Below, in pieces: positions 9,218 through 17,908 of a DNA stretch of 64,000 nucleotides. Every line of letters begins with the position of its first letter. Position 1 is the stretch's first letter. The stretch lies in contig JBNMLH010000007.1 in NCBI GenBank assembly GCA_050875145.1, forward strand, positions 1 to 64,000, read 5' to 3'. The notes under the pieces were generated by a model. That model had not been told where the DNA came from and made no database searches. It worked only from the letters and a program-made list of their open reading frames with translations. The position numbers and the translations under genes are program-made. The DNA is from CAG-411 sp050875145 (GTDB lineage: Bacteria > Bacillota > Clostridia > Lachnospirales > Lachnospiraceae).

Positions 9218-9464
9218 TGTGAATAACTCCTTTCGAGCATAAGTTCATATAGATAATTAATTAATTATAGTATTCGTATTAATAGGGGGTGTGAAAATGT
9301 GAATAACCGCTGAATCTTAGAAAAGACATGCTTTGCAGGGATTCACAAAATGTGAATTTCACTCCTTAAACTAGTTGAAAAAGAGTGAATAGAATCTGGG
9401 GGAAATCCCCAGGGATTCTATCCACACCAAATTCACATAAAGATTCACAAATTACTGTGGATTA
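9218..9464. promoter_or_regulatory. Second DnaA-box cluster between dnaA and dnaN (candidate right half of a bipartite origin)
   Basis: Near-consensus DnaA boxes, each with one mismatch to TTATCCACA or its complement, are TGTGAATAA (9218-9226 and 9299-9307), CTATCCACA (9418-9426) and TGTGGATTA (9456-9464, overlapping the dnaA stop). An ATTCACAAAATGTGAAT palindrome lies at 9342-9358. A very AT-rich run at 9250-9283 could unwind. In B. subtilis the origin likewise flanks dnaA on both sides. Function here is inferred. Confidence 0.5.
9391..9419. terminator. Strong hairpin between dnaA and dnaN
   Basis: AGAATC-TGGGG, loop GAAAT, then CCCCA-GG-GATTCT, with a two-base bulge. It is GC-rich relative to its surroundings. 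The dnaA transcript reads leftward through it, and only short T-runs follow. It may attenuate dnaA-dnaN read-through or organise the origin, rather than terminate fully. Confidence 0.4.
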
Positions 9465-10858
9465 ATTTTCTTCTTAAGAACATCAATTACACTTTGCAAA
9501 GAAGTGTCTGTCTTGAGATCATCAGAAATCTTATTAAATCCATGAAGAATTGTAGAATGATCACGTTTACCAAGCTTGTCTCCGATTTCTTTTAAGGATA
9601 TCTCTGTCAAATCTCTGCATAGATACATACAGATTTGTCTTGGATGTGCAATATTCCTGCTTTTCTTTGAAGAAAGAATATCAGCTGGAGTAATTCCAAA
9701 GTGTTCTGCTACAATTTCTGTAATCGATTCTACGGTCACATTTTTCTTTACATCGGAGGAAATTAAATCTTTTAAAACCTCTTCTGCAAGAACCACGTTT
9801 ACTTCTATATTTTTTAATCTTGAGACTGCAACAATTTTTGTTAAAGCTCCTTCAATTTCACGAATGTTAGACTTTACATTGGTAGCAATATATTTAAGGA
9901 CTTCATCATCAATGGTGTATCCTTCCAGTTCCCCCTTTTTTCGGAGAATTGCCATACGTGTTTCGTAATCAGGCGCCTGTATATCAACCTGAAGCCCCCA
10001 CTCAAAACGGGAACGTAGACGTTCTTCCAAAGTTTCAAACTCTTTTGGTGGTTTATCACTGGAAATGATAATTTGCTTTTTTGATTCATGGAGAGCATTA
10101 AACGTATGGAAAAATTCTTCCTGTGTACTCTCCTTTCCTATAATAAACTGTATATCATCAATCAGAAGAATATCAATGTTACGGTACTTTTTACGAAATT
10201 CCTGTATGGAAGAAGTATCCGAACGATTACGAATGGCTTCAATCAGCTCATTTGTAAAGACTTCGCTGGTTACATAAAGTACCTTTGCGTCTCTGTTGTG
10301 ATCCAGTACATAATGTGCAATGGAATGCATTAAATGGGTTTTGCCAAGTCCCACGCCTCCGTAGATAAAAAGAGGATTGTATACTTCTGCAGGGCTTTCT
10401 GCAACAGCCAGTGATGCAGCGTGTGCCAGACTATTGTTGCTACCAACCACAAAGGTATCAAAAGTATAACGGGGGTTTAGTGAAGTCGCAATATTTTGTG
10501 GACTATTTAAATAGGAGGAACCAGATGATTTTTTGGTCTTTGGTTCTACTGGTTCTTCTGCTTCACGTTCCTTTAAATCGCGGGCAAGTTCAAATTTTAG
10601 TTCAAAATGTTCACCCATAACTTCTTCAATCGTAACCTGTAAGGGAACAGAAAATTTTGTAGTTATGTAAGGTATACTGGCTGTGCCAACCTTAGCCTCG
10701 TCAACCGAAACAGTAATAACACCGGCTTCTACTGAATAAATCTTAAGTGGTTGAAGCCATGTACGAAAAACAACCTCAGAAATGGAGTGTTCCGTTTTTA
10801 CTTGTTGTAAAATTGTATCCCAATTTGCGATTAGCGTTTCTTTCATATTTGTACCCAT
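9452..10858 (-). CDS. dnaA: Chromosomal replication initiator DnaA
   Basis: A 468-residue initiator that binds DnaA boxes and melts oriC. Domain I is the N-terminal about 90 residues, and domain II is a short charged linker (about 95-125). Domain III is the AAA+ core with Walker A GGVGLGKTH (about 167) and Walker B ILLIDDIQF. Domain IV is the DNA-binding helix-turn-helix with HPRQICMYLCRDLTEIS and GKRDHSTILHG. The longest ATG start is reported. An in-frame ATG four codons later (10846) is equally plausible, since neither has a strong Shine-Dalgarno. Transcription probably starts from 10993-11021. Confidence 0.97.
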   Translation of the reverse strand: MGTNMKETLIANWDTILQQVKTEHSISEVVFRTWLQPLKIYSVEAGVITVSVDEAKVGTASIPYITTKFSVPLQVTIEEVMGEHFELKFELARDLKEREAEEPVEPKTKKSSGSSYLNSPQNIATSLNPRYTFDTFVVGSNNSLAHAASLAVAESPAEVYNPLFIYGGVGLGKTHLMHSIAHYVLDHNRDAKVLYVTSEVFTNELIEAIRNRSDTSSIQEFRKKYRNIDILLIDDIQFIIGKESTQEEFFHTFNALHESKKQIIISSDKPPKEFETLEERLRSRFEWGLQVDIQAPDYETRMAILRKKGELEGYTIDDEVLKYIATNVKSNIREIEGALTKIVAVSRLKNIEVNVVLAEEVLKDLISSDVKKNVTVESITEIVAEHFGITPADILSSKKSRNIAHPRQICMYLCRDLTEISLKEIGDKLGKRDHSTILHGFNKISDDLKTDTSLQSVIDVLKKKINPQ

Positions 10859-10992
10859 TGCATATCATGGAGCAAAATGCTGATGATATTGCCACAAACA
10901 TATCTATGGAAGAAAGTTTCGTGGCATCCTTTCGTTTAATTTTTCTTCCAAAGTCTAAAGCGGCCCAATAATTAGGCAGACATATTTACTTT

Positions 10993-11021
10993 ATTTTATA
11001 CTAAAATTCAGTTTTTTTCAA
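10993..11021 (-). promoter_or_regulatory. Probable dnaA promoter
   Basis: Minus strand: -35 TTGAAA (11016-11021), 17-base spacer, -10 TAAAAT (10993-10998), about 135 bases before the dnaA start. DnaA boxes begin just upstream at 11051, which would allow autoregulation by DnaA. Confidence 0.5.
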
Positions 11022-11040
11022 TGGCAGTTACAATTTTTTG

Positions 11041-11250
11041 CGGATAGATATGTGCATAACAAAAGGAAAAGTTGTGGAAAATAAAAAAAATGACATTTAT
11101 TCACAGAAATGTGTATAAACTTATGCCAATGAATCACAGAGTCGAAAAATGTTGAAGATTCAACAAAAAATGACGTTTAAGATTCTGGTTATCCACGAAA
11201 TCATAAACATTTATCCACAACTTATCAACAAAATGTGGATAAGTTGATAA
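11041..11250. other. oriC: DnaA-box cluster between dnaA and rpmH
   Basis: There are two perfect DnaA boxes, TTATCCACA (11211-11219, plus) and TGTGGATAA (11234-11242, minus). One-mismatch boxes are TGTGCATAA (11051), TGTGGAAAA (11073), TTATTCACA (11097), TGTGTATAA (11110), TTATCCACG (11189) and TTATCAACA (11222). AGTTGATAA (11242-11250) has two mismatches. The surroundings are AT-rich, and leftward dnaA and rightward rpmH diverge from here, as at other Firmicute origins. The full gap 10859-11441 has no supported gene. Confidence 0.92.
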
Positions 11251-11347
11251 CTACCTTCCACAGTGTGTGTAAAAGGCTATTTCAGAGTAAAAAATGTTGT
11301 TTTCTGTTCACAAAACTTACTTTAGGGCAAAAATGGGAATAAAAAGC

Positions 11348-11376
11348 TTGACGAAAAAATGATTTCATACTATAAT
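11348..11376 (+). promoter_or_regulatory. rpmH promoter
   Basis: -35 TTGACG (11348-11353), 17-base spacer, perfect -10 TATAAT (11371-11376). It lies about 65 bases before rpmH and probably drives rpmH, rnpA and the genes behind them. Confidence 0.8.
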
Positions 11377-11441
11377 GAGTCGTGATATTTAGTTATAATA
11401 GTCTAAATATGCCTATACTATTTTTAAGGAGGTGCAGCAAT

Positions 11442-11576
11442 ATGAAGATGACATTTCAGCCAAAGAAGAGATCAAGATCAAAGGTTCATGGTTTTAGAGC
11501 TAGAATGAGCACTAAGAGTGGAAGAAAAGTTTTAGCTAGCAGAAGAGCAAAGGGAAGAAAGAAATTATCCGCTTAG
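11442..11576 (+). CDS. rpmH: 50S ribosomal protein L34
   Basis: A 44-residue, highly basic protein, MKMTFQPKKRSRSKVHGF... ending in KGRKKLSA, the standard L34 sequence. The reading frame is open further upstream (to 11382), but the strong AAGGAGGT at 11426-11433 and the family start point to ATG 11442. It heads the conserved rpmH-rnpA-yidD-yidC-jag cluster. Confidence 0.97.
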   Translation: MKMTFQPKKRSRSKVHGFRARMSTKSGRKVLASRRAKGRKKLSA

Positions 11577-11649
11577 GTCGCAATATTTGTGGCCTTTTGT
11601 TTTCTATGAATAATTTTTTGAGACAAGAACAGCTTTAGAATTGGAGATT

Positions 11650-11997
11650 TTGAAATTGTCAGAATCATTAAAAAAGAATCAAGATTTTCAAAAAGTATAT
11701 AAATATGGAAAATCGTATGCCAACAAATATTTAGTTATGTATGTCATAAAGAATGAATTGAACAGAAATAGAATCGGTGTTTCCGTTAGTAAAAAAGTTG
11801 GTAATAGTGTTGTGAGACACCGATTGGCTAGATTGATTAGAGAGAGTTTTCGATTGAATGGACACAAGTTTCAGTGTGGACTGGACATTGTAGTAATAGC
11901 TAGAAATACGGCAAAGGGAAAAAATTATTGGGATATTAACAGTGCAGTAATGCATTTAGGTAAGCTTCATAATATTTTGGATGAAAAGATGATGTAA
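11650..11997 (+). CDS. rnpA: Ribonuclease P protein component
   Basis: A protein of about 115 residues that helps the RNase P RNA mature tRNA 5' ends. The family signature is RNRIGVSVSKKVGNSVVRHRLARLIRESFR (residues about 37-66), rich in the RNA-binding basic residues. There is no ATG at the front. A TTG at 11650 gives the usual MKLSESLKKN start; TTG codons at 11641 and 11656 are alternatives, and the only GGAG (11643-11646) is close to 11650. The stop codon directly abuts the yidD ATG at 11998, a sign of coupled translation. Confidence 0.93.
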   Translation: MKLSESLKKNQDFQKVYKYGKSYANKYLVMYVIKNELNRNRIGVSVSKKVGNSVVRHRLARLIRESFRLNGHKFQCGLDIVVIARNTAKGKNYWDINSAVMHLGKLHNILDEKMM

Positions 11998-12210
11998 ATG
12001 AGAAAAGTATTAATTTTTTTAATTAAGATATATCGTAAATTTTTATCTCCTTTAAAGGGGCATAGTACCTGTATTTACACACCTACCTGTTCGCAATATG
12101 CCATAGAAGCATTAGAAAAGCATGGTGTGATAAAGGGAAGTTTATTAACTGTGTGGCGTATTCTGCGCTGTAATCCTTTTGCAAAGGGTGGTTACGATCC
12201 AGTTCCCTAG
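11998..12210 (+). CDS. yidD: Membrane protein insertion efficiency factor YidD
   Basis: A 70-residue protein with the YidD hallmark CIYTPTCSQYAIEALEKHG and the C-terminal RILRCNPFAKGGYDPVP. It has an amphipathic N-terminus (VLIFLIKIYRKFLSPL) that lies on the inner face of the membrane. It assists YidC-dependent membrane insertion, and yidC follows 31 bases later. Its start is immediately after the rnpA stop. Confidence 0.95.
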   Translation: MRKVLIFLIKIYRKFLSPLKGHSTCIYTPTCSQYAIEALEKHGVIKGSLLTVWRILRCNPFAKGGYDPVP

Positions 12211-12241
12211 GGTGAAAAGCAAACTCAAGGAGGATTAGAAC

Positions 12242-13462
12242 GTGTTTAGTTTTTATTTGACACAGTATGGTGGCAAGTTTTTAGGACCGATTGCAAAGTT
12301 ACTCGGTTATATTATGAGTGCCATTTATAATTTTTTAGCACATTTTGGTATTGAGAACGCTGCAGTAAGTATTATTATATTTACATTTAGTATTAATCTT
12401 TTGATGTTGCCATTTACAATTAAGCAGCAAAAGTTTTCTAAAATGCAGTCAAAGATGCAGCCTGAGATGCAAAAGATTCAGGAAAAGTATAAAGGAAAGA
12501 AAGATAATGCTTCCATGTATGCACAGCAGGAAGAGATGAAAGCATTGTATGAAAAATATGGAACATCAGCTTCCAGTGGATGTTTGCCGATGATTATTAC
12601 AATGATTGTTTTCATTGCATTGTATCGTGTTATTTATGCAATTCCTGCATATGTACCACAGATTAAAGAAATCTATGAGACAATTGCAAACTTAACAACT
12701 GGAAATAAAGAAGCATTACAATATTTATTAGATAATGGAAAAAGTCTGAATGTTAGTACGATCACATGGAGCAGTGCTACATTAGATACGTTTAGAGACA
12801 ATTCGAATTATATCATTGATGTATTTACAAAATTTGGTCGTGAAAATTGGGATGCATTTGCACAGTTCTTTACAGGAGATCAACTTTCTGTGGTAACTGC
12901 AAATGCTGATAAGATTATGCATGTAAATGGTATTTTCGGTAACTTAAACCTTGCAGAAACACCTTTGACAAAACCATGGCCAGGATTGCTTATTCCGATT
13001 CTTTCGGTTGTATTGCAGTATGTACAGACACATTTTATGATGGCAAAACAGACTATTGATCCGTCTAATCCATCAGCAGCAACTATGAAATCCATGAATA
13101 CAGTCATGCCTTTAATGTCAGGATTTTTCTGTTTGATGTTCCCAATTGGTAATGGTATATATCTGTTGGCAAGTAGTGCATTTCGTATTATCCAGCAATT
13201 CTTTGTAAATAAATATATGGACAAGATTGATATGGATGAAGAAATTGCTAAAAATATGGAAAAAGCACAGAAGAAAAGAGAAAAACTACATTTAGAGGCT
13301 TCAGATGGAAGTATAAAAAGTGTAGCTAATATGCGTACTAATTCCAGTGTGAAAGATATTGCCAAAATGGATACAGGCAAGAAAGAGGCAAAGGATAATG
13401 CGTCTTATGAAAAGGGAAGTATTGCTTCGATTGCACACATGATGGATAAAAGCAAGGATTGA
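12242..13462 (+). CDS. yidC: YidC/Oxa1 family membrane protein insertase
   Basis: A 406-residue insertase for membrane proteins. It starts at GTG 12242 behind AAGGAGG. Membrane segments are visible near residues 45-65 (SIIIFTFSINLLMLPFTI), 120-140, 245-265 and 285-310. The usual cytoplasmic hairpin KQQKFSKMQSKMQPEMQKIQEKYKG (residues about 66-90) follows the first of these. The C-terminal about 75 residues are charged and low complexity (KNMEKAQKKREKLHLEAS...), a probable ribosome-binding tail. The periplasmic-side loop is short, as in Gram-positives, but no clear lipobox is visible. Confidence 0.95.
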   Translation: MFSFYLTQYGGKFLGPIAKLLGYIMSAIYNFLAHFGIENAAVSIIIFTFSINLLMLPFTIKQQKFSKMQSKMQPEMQKIQEKYKGKKDNASMYAQQEEMKALYEKYGTSASSGCLPMIITMIVFIALYRVIYAIPAYVPQIKEIYETIANLTTGNKEALQYLLDNGKSLNVSTITWSSATLDTFRDNSNYIIDVFTKFGRENWDAFAQFFTGDQLSVVTANADKIMHVNGIFGNLNLAETPLTKPWPGLLIPILSVVLQYVQTHFMMAKQTIDPSNPSAATMKSMNTVMPLMSGFFCLMFPIGNGIYLLASSAFRIIQQFFVNKYMDKIDMDEEIAKNMEKAQKKREKLHLEASDGSIKSVANMRTNSSVKDIAKMDTGKKEAKDNASYEKGSIASIAHMMDKSKD

Positions 13463-13479
13463 AATAAGGGGGATTAAAG

Positions 13480-14382
13480 ATGGAGTGGGTTGAATTTACA
13501 GGAAAGAATGTTGCTGAGGCATTGGATATTGCCTTAGATCAGTTTGGTACTTCCAGTGATAACGTAGACTACGAAGTAATTGAAAAAGAAACAAATGGTC
13601 TATTAGGATTATTTGCAAAACCTGCAAAAATTCGAGTACGTTTAAAAGAAAATGAAGAGACAGCGGAAATTATAGAACGTGTTACAAAGGCAGAACAAGC
13701 TGATACGACAGAAGAAAAAATTGAGGTAGTAAAAGAGAAGAACGAAAGTGTTGAGATTCAGTCACTTGGAGAAACTGCAACAGAGTTTCTAAAAAAAGTA
13801 TGTCTGCATATGGGTGTGGAGGCTGAATTTGAAGTTCAGTGCAATGCCGTAGAAAATCGCATTGATATTAATATTATTGGAAAAGATATGGGCTTACTGA
13901 TTGGTAAGAGAGGACAGACACTGGATTCTTTACAATATTTAACCAGTTTGGTTGTAAATAAAGAGAGCAGCACTTATTGTAAAGTTAAATTGGATACCGA
14001 AAATTATAGAGCAAGAAGAAAAGAAACATTGGAGAATCTTGCAAGAAATATTTCTTCCAAGGTAAAAAAGACTAGAAAACCTGTAGAATTAGAACCGATG
14101 AATCCATATGAGAGACGAATTATTCATTCTACGTTACAGTATGATAAGATGGTTGAGACGTACAGTGAAGGTGAGGAGCCAAATCGTAAAGTTGTAGTTG
14201 CTCTGAAAAAGGGATATCGTGATTATAACAATCGAAATAATGGATATAAAAAGTATAACCGAAATTACAAAAAAAGTAATTACAATAGAGGCGGATACGA
14301 AAAAAGAAATTTTGAGCCAAGAGAAAATAAAGAAGCTCCAACAGAGACAGAAACGTCTGTTAAGGAAGACAGTAAAGAATAG
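13480..14382 (+). CDS. jag: RNA-binding protein Jag/KhpB (Jag_N, KH and R3H domains)
   Basis: A 300-residue protein with an N-terminal Jag domain (residues 1-55: EWVEFTGKNVAEALDIALDQF), a variable acidic linker, a KH domain around GKDMGLLIGKRGQTLDSLQYL (about 140-165), and an R3H domain ending in MNPYERRIIHSTLQ. Relatives (KhpB/EloR) bind RNA and affect cell elongation and division. A tail of about 35 residues after 245 is made almost only of Tyr, Asn, Arg, Lys and Gly, which is unusual. It lies 17 bases after yidC and is closed by a strong terminator. Confidence 0.93.
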   Translation: MEWVEFTGKNVAEALDIALDQFGTSSDNVDYEVIEKETNGLLGLFAKPAKIRVRLKENEETAEIIERVTKAEQADTTEEKIEVVKEKNESVEIQSLGETATEFLKKVCLHMGVEAEFEVQCNAVENRIDINIIGKDMGLLIGKRGQTLDSLQYLTSLVVNKESSTYCKVKLDTENYRARRKETLENLARNISSKVKKTRKPVELEPMNPYERRIIHSTLQYDKMVETYSEGEEPNRKVVVALKKGYRDYNNRNNGYKKYNRNYKKSNYNRGGYEKRNFEPRENKEAPTETETSVKEDSKE

Positions 14383-14386
14383 AGAG

Positions 14387-14419
14387 AAAGAAGGGGTTTG
14401 TATAAACCCCTTCTTTTCG
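14387..14419 (+). terminator. Rho-independent terminator after jag
   Basis: A perfect 13-base stem AAAGAAGGGGTTT / AAACCCCTTCTTT with a four-base loop and a short T-run. It ends the rpmH-jag unit; mnmE begins 23 bases later. Confidence 0.88.
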
Positions 14420-14441
14420 CATAGAAAGGTTTGATTCAAAT

Positions 14442-15848
14442 ATGAAAACAGATACCATTGCTGCAGTTGCTACTGGTATGAGCAACGGTGGAATTAGTAT
14501 TGTTCGTATTAGTGGAGAAGATGCGTTTGACATTATTGATAGGATTTATCGTTCTAAATCAGGGAAAAAAATGCTCTCAGAACAGCAAAGTCATACAGTT
14601 CATTATGGATATATTTATGATGGGGAAAAACTGATAGATGAAGTCTTGATTGTTATTATGAAGGCACCAAATACTTATACACGGGAACATGTAGTAGAAA
14701 TTAATTGCCATGGGGGTGTTACGGTTACTCGAAAGGTATTGGAGACAGTAATAAAATATGGAGCGAGAACTGCAGAACCTGGTGAATTTACCAAGAGGGC
14801 ATTTTTAAATGGACGTTTGGATTTATCACAGGCAGAAGCCGTAATTGATGTCATAAATGCAAAAAATTCGTATGCCTTATCTAGTTCATTGACACAGCTA
14901 AGAGGAAGTGTTTTAGAAAAAATTAGAGAGGTCAGAGAAAGTATTTTACATGATACGGCGTTTATAGAGACTGCATTGGATGATCCGGAGCATATTAGTG
15001 TAGATGGTTTTGGAGAAGAACTTTTGGTAAGAGTAGAAGATAATATAAAGATTTTAAATAAACTTGTCAAATCCGCGGATAACGGAAGAATTCTAAAAGA
15101 GGGAATTGAAACAGTTATTCTTGGAAAGCCAAATGCAGGAAAATCCTCTTTACTTAATGTATTATTAGGAGAGGAACGAGCTATTGTTACGGATATTGAG
15201 GGAACCACCAGAGATACGTTAGAAGAGACAATTTTGCTAGATTCTGTAATGCTTCATATAAAGGATACTGCAGGGATTCGTGAGACTGCGGATGTAGTAG
15301 AGCAGATTGGAGTAGAAAAGGCAAGGGATTCTGCGAATCAAGCAGATTTAATTTTGTATGTGGTAGATTCTTCAAGACCATTGGATGAAAATGACCGATT
15401 GATTTTGGAATTTATTCAGGAAAAACTGCAAAAAACAAAAGTTGTTGTGTTATTAAATAAACAGGATTTAGACGTAGTTGTATCCGAGCAGGATATTCAG
15501 AATGAATTACAAAATTATGACATAAGAGATTGCACAGTGTTGGCAATATCTGCAAAATTGGAGCAGGGGATTCCTTTATTGGAAGATACCTTAAAAGAAA
15601 TGTTTTATCAGGGAAAGATTTCTTTTAATGATGAAGTGTATATCACCAATATGCGACAAAAAGAAGCCATTGCGGAAGGTTTGGAAAGTTTAAAGCAGGT
15701 AAAAGAAAGTATTTTGAATCAAATGCCAGAAGATTTTTATTCAATTGATTTAATGAATGCTTATGAGGTGCTTGGACAGGTAATCGGAGAAACAGTAGAA
15801 GAAGATTTGGTTAATAAGATTTTTTCAGAATTTTGTGTAGGAAAATAG
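14442..15848 (+). CDS. mnmE: tRNA modification GTPase MnmE
   Basis: A 468-residue GTPase that, with MnmG, makes the 5-carboxymethylaminomethyl-type modification at wobble U34. It has the N-terminal tetrahydrofolate-binding domain (about 1-120), and a G domain with GKPNAGKSS (about 226), DIEGTTRDT, DTAG and NKQD. The C-terminal FCVGK motif supplies the conserved cysteine. Length is normal. It is the first gene of mnmE-mnmG-rsmG; mnmG follows after 18 bases. Confidence 0.97.
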   Translation: MKTDTIAAVATGMSNGGISIVRISGEDAFDIIDRIYRSKSGKKMLSEQQSHTVHYGYIYDGEKLIDEVLIVIMKAPNTYTREHVVEINCHGGVTVTRKVLETVIKYGARTAEPGEFTKRAFLNGRLDLSQAEAVIDVINAKNSYALSSSLTQLRGSVLEKIREVRESILHDTAFIETALDDPEHISVDGFGEELLVRVEDNIKILNKLVKSADNGRILKEGIETVILGKPNAGKSSLLNVLLGEERAIVTDIEGTTRDTLEETILLDSVMLHIKDTAGIRETADVVEQIGVEKARDSANQADLILYVVDSSRPLDENDRLILEFIQEKLQKTKVVVLLNKQDLDVVVSEQDIQNELQNYDIRDCTVLAISAKLEQGIPLLEDTLKEMFYQGKISFNDEVYITNMRQKEAIAEGLESLKQVKESILNQMPEDFYSIDLMNAYEVLGQVIGETVEEDLVNKIFSEFCVGK

Positions 15849-15866
15849 AGAAAAGAGGAACAAAAC

Positions 15867-17759
15867 ATGATGTACGAATATGAAGCTTATGATGTTTGTG
15901 TTGTAGGAGCGGGACATGCTGGATGTGAAGCAGCATTGGCATGTGCAAGACTTGGATTAAATACTATTATGTTTACTGTCAGTATGGACAGTGTAGCTTT
16001 AATGCCTTGTAATCCAAACATAGGTGGCAGTTCAAAGGGACATTTAGTAAGAGAAATTGATGCTTTGGGTGGAGAAATGGGTAAAAATATTGATAAGACC
16101 TATATTCAGTCAAAAATGTTAAACAAGTCAAAGGGACCTGCCGTATATTCTCTTCGTGCACAGGCAGATAAGCAGGATTACACAAGAGAAATGCGTCGTG
16201 TTATTGAAAATACAGAAAATCTTACTTTAAAACAGGCAGAAGTAACAAAACTTCTTGTTGAAGAGAGAAAAATAACAGGAGTGCAGACATATTCTGGTGC
16301 GGTGTATCCTTGTAAAGCAGTTGTGCTTTGTACAGGTGTATATTTGAAGGCTCGTTGTGTATATGGAGAGGTAAGTAATTATACTGGTCCGAACGGATTA
16401 TCTGCCGCAAATCATTTATCAGACAGCTTAAAAGAGCTTGGTATTGAGTTATATCGCTTTAAGACAGGAACACCAGCGAGAATTGATAAACGTTCCATTG
16501 ATTTTAGTAAAATGGCAGAGCAGTTTGGAGATGAGGAGATTGTTCCATTTTCATTTACAAATACAGAAGAGGATATAAAAAAAGAACAGGTATCTTGTTG
16601 GCTGACTTATACCAATGAAGATACGCATAAGATTATTCGAGATAATTTAGATCGTTCTCCATTATATTCCGGAAATATACAGGGAACGGGACCAAGATAT
16701 TGTCCTTCTATTGAAGACAAAGTTGTACGTTTTGCAGATAAAAACAGACATCAGGTTTTTATTGAACCAGAAGGAAATTATACCAATGAAATGTATATTG
16801 GTGGTATGTCTAGCTCTTTACCAGAGGATGTACAGGTGAAAATGTACCGTTCTGTGCCAGGACTGGAGCATGCAAAGATTGTAAGAAATGCGTATGCTAT
16901 TGAATATGATTGTATAAATCCTATGCAATTAAAACCTTCGCTGGAATTTAAAAAAGTGGAAGGTTTGTTTAGTGGTGGGCAGTTTAATGGAAGTTCCGGT
17001 TATGAGGAGGCTGCGGCACAGGGATTAGTGGCTGGTATTAATGCGGCTCAAAAATTGTTAGGAAAGGAACCGTTAATATTAGATCGAAGTCAGGCATATA
17101 TTGGAGTATTGATTGATGATTTGGTTACAAAAGAAACCCATGAACCGTATCGTATGATGACATCCAGAGCAGAGTATCGTCTGTTATTACGTCAGGATAA
17201 TGCGGATGTACGTCTTACTCCAATTGGACATGAAATTGGTTTAATTGATGAGGAAAGATACAAACAGTTTCTGCATAAGCAGCAGGCAGTAAAGGACGAG
17301 ATTGCTCGTGTAGAGAAGGTTACAGTAGGTGCTAACAAGCAGGTAAATGAGTTGCTGGAATCCTATAATAGTACCCCATTGAATTCTGGAGCTACTTTGG
17401 CAGAATTGATTCGCAGACCAGAATTAAAATATGAATACTTAGAAGCAATTGATAAAAATAGAGAACCATTGACCAAGGATATCGTAGAACAGGTCAATAT
17501 TCAATTAAAATATGCAGGATATATCAAAAGACAACTAAAACAGGTAGAGCAGTTTAAAAAAATGGAAAAAAAGAAGATTCCACAGAACATTGATTATGAT
17601 GATATTTACAGTTTGCGTTTAGAGGCAAAGCAAAAATTGAATCAAATTCGTCCTGAATCAGTTGGTCAGGCATCACGTATTTCTGGAGTTTCTCCAGCAG
17701 ATATATCTGTATTGCTTGTTTATTTAGAGCAGTATCATCATAAAGCAAAAGAATGTTAG
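15867..17759 (+). CDS. mnmG: tRNA uridine-5-carboxymethylaminomethyl enzyme MnmG
   Basis: A 630-residue FAD protein that partners MnmE in wobble-uridine modification. The dinucleotide-binding GAGHAGCEAALACARLG is at residues about 15-31, followed by MPCNPNIGGSSKGHLVREID. The conserved cysteine motifs CWLTYTN and GPRYCPSIEDK (about 245-285) are present, and the C-terminal helical domain contacts MnmE. It starts with ATG ATG behind AGAGGA. Length is typical. Confidence 0.97.
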   Translation: MMYEYEAYDVCVVGAGHAGCEAALACARLGLNTIMFTVSMDSVALMPCNPNIGGSSKGHLVREIDALGGEMGKNIDKTYIQSKMLNKSKGPAVYSLRAQADKQDYTREMRRVIENTENLTLKQAEVTKLLVEERKITGVQTYSGAVYPCKAVVLCTGVYLKARCVYGEVSNYTGPNGLSAANHLSDSLKELGIELYRFKTGTPARIDKRSIDFSKMAEQFGDEEIVPFSFTNTEEDIKKEQVSCWLTYTNEDTHKIIRDNLDRSPLYSGNIQGTGPRYCPSIEDKVVRFADKNRHQVFIEPEGNYTNEMYIGGMSSSLPEDVQVKMYRSVPGLEHAKIVRNAYAIEYDCINPMQLKPSLEFKKVEGLFSGGQFNGSSGYEEAAAQGLVAGINAAQKLLGKEPLILDRSQAYIGVLIDDLVTKETHEPYRMMTSRAEYRLLLRQDNADVRLTPIGHEIGLIDEERYKQFLHKQQAVKDEIARVEKVTVGANKQVNELLESYNSTPLNSGATLAELIRRPELKYEYLEAIDKNREPLTKDIVEQVNIQLKYAGYIKRQLKQVEQFKKMEKKKIPQNIDYDDIYSLRLEAKQKLNQIRPESVGQASRISGVSPADISVLLVYLEQYHHKAKEC

Positions 17760-17908
17760 GAGAGGGGACTGTAAATTAAGGTAACAGTATGATAGACCTT
17801 GAAAAGATATTTTGATTAGAAATGTTTTATAATATTGTGGTACTTGTATAAAAAATAGATTTAGCAGAGAAATTGCTTATAAAATTCAGTAAGAATGGAG
17901 GCAAAAAT

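Noticed and set aside
14134..14439. 101-residue leftward frame opposite the jag tail
   Set aside because: Antisense shadow of the repetitive tail, translating to low-complexity Phe/Ile/Ser.
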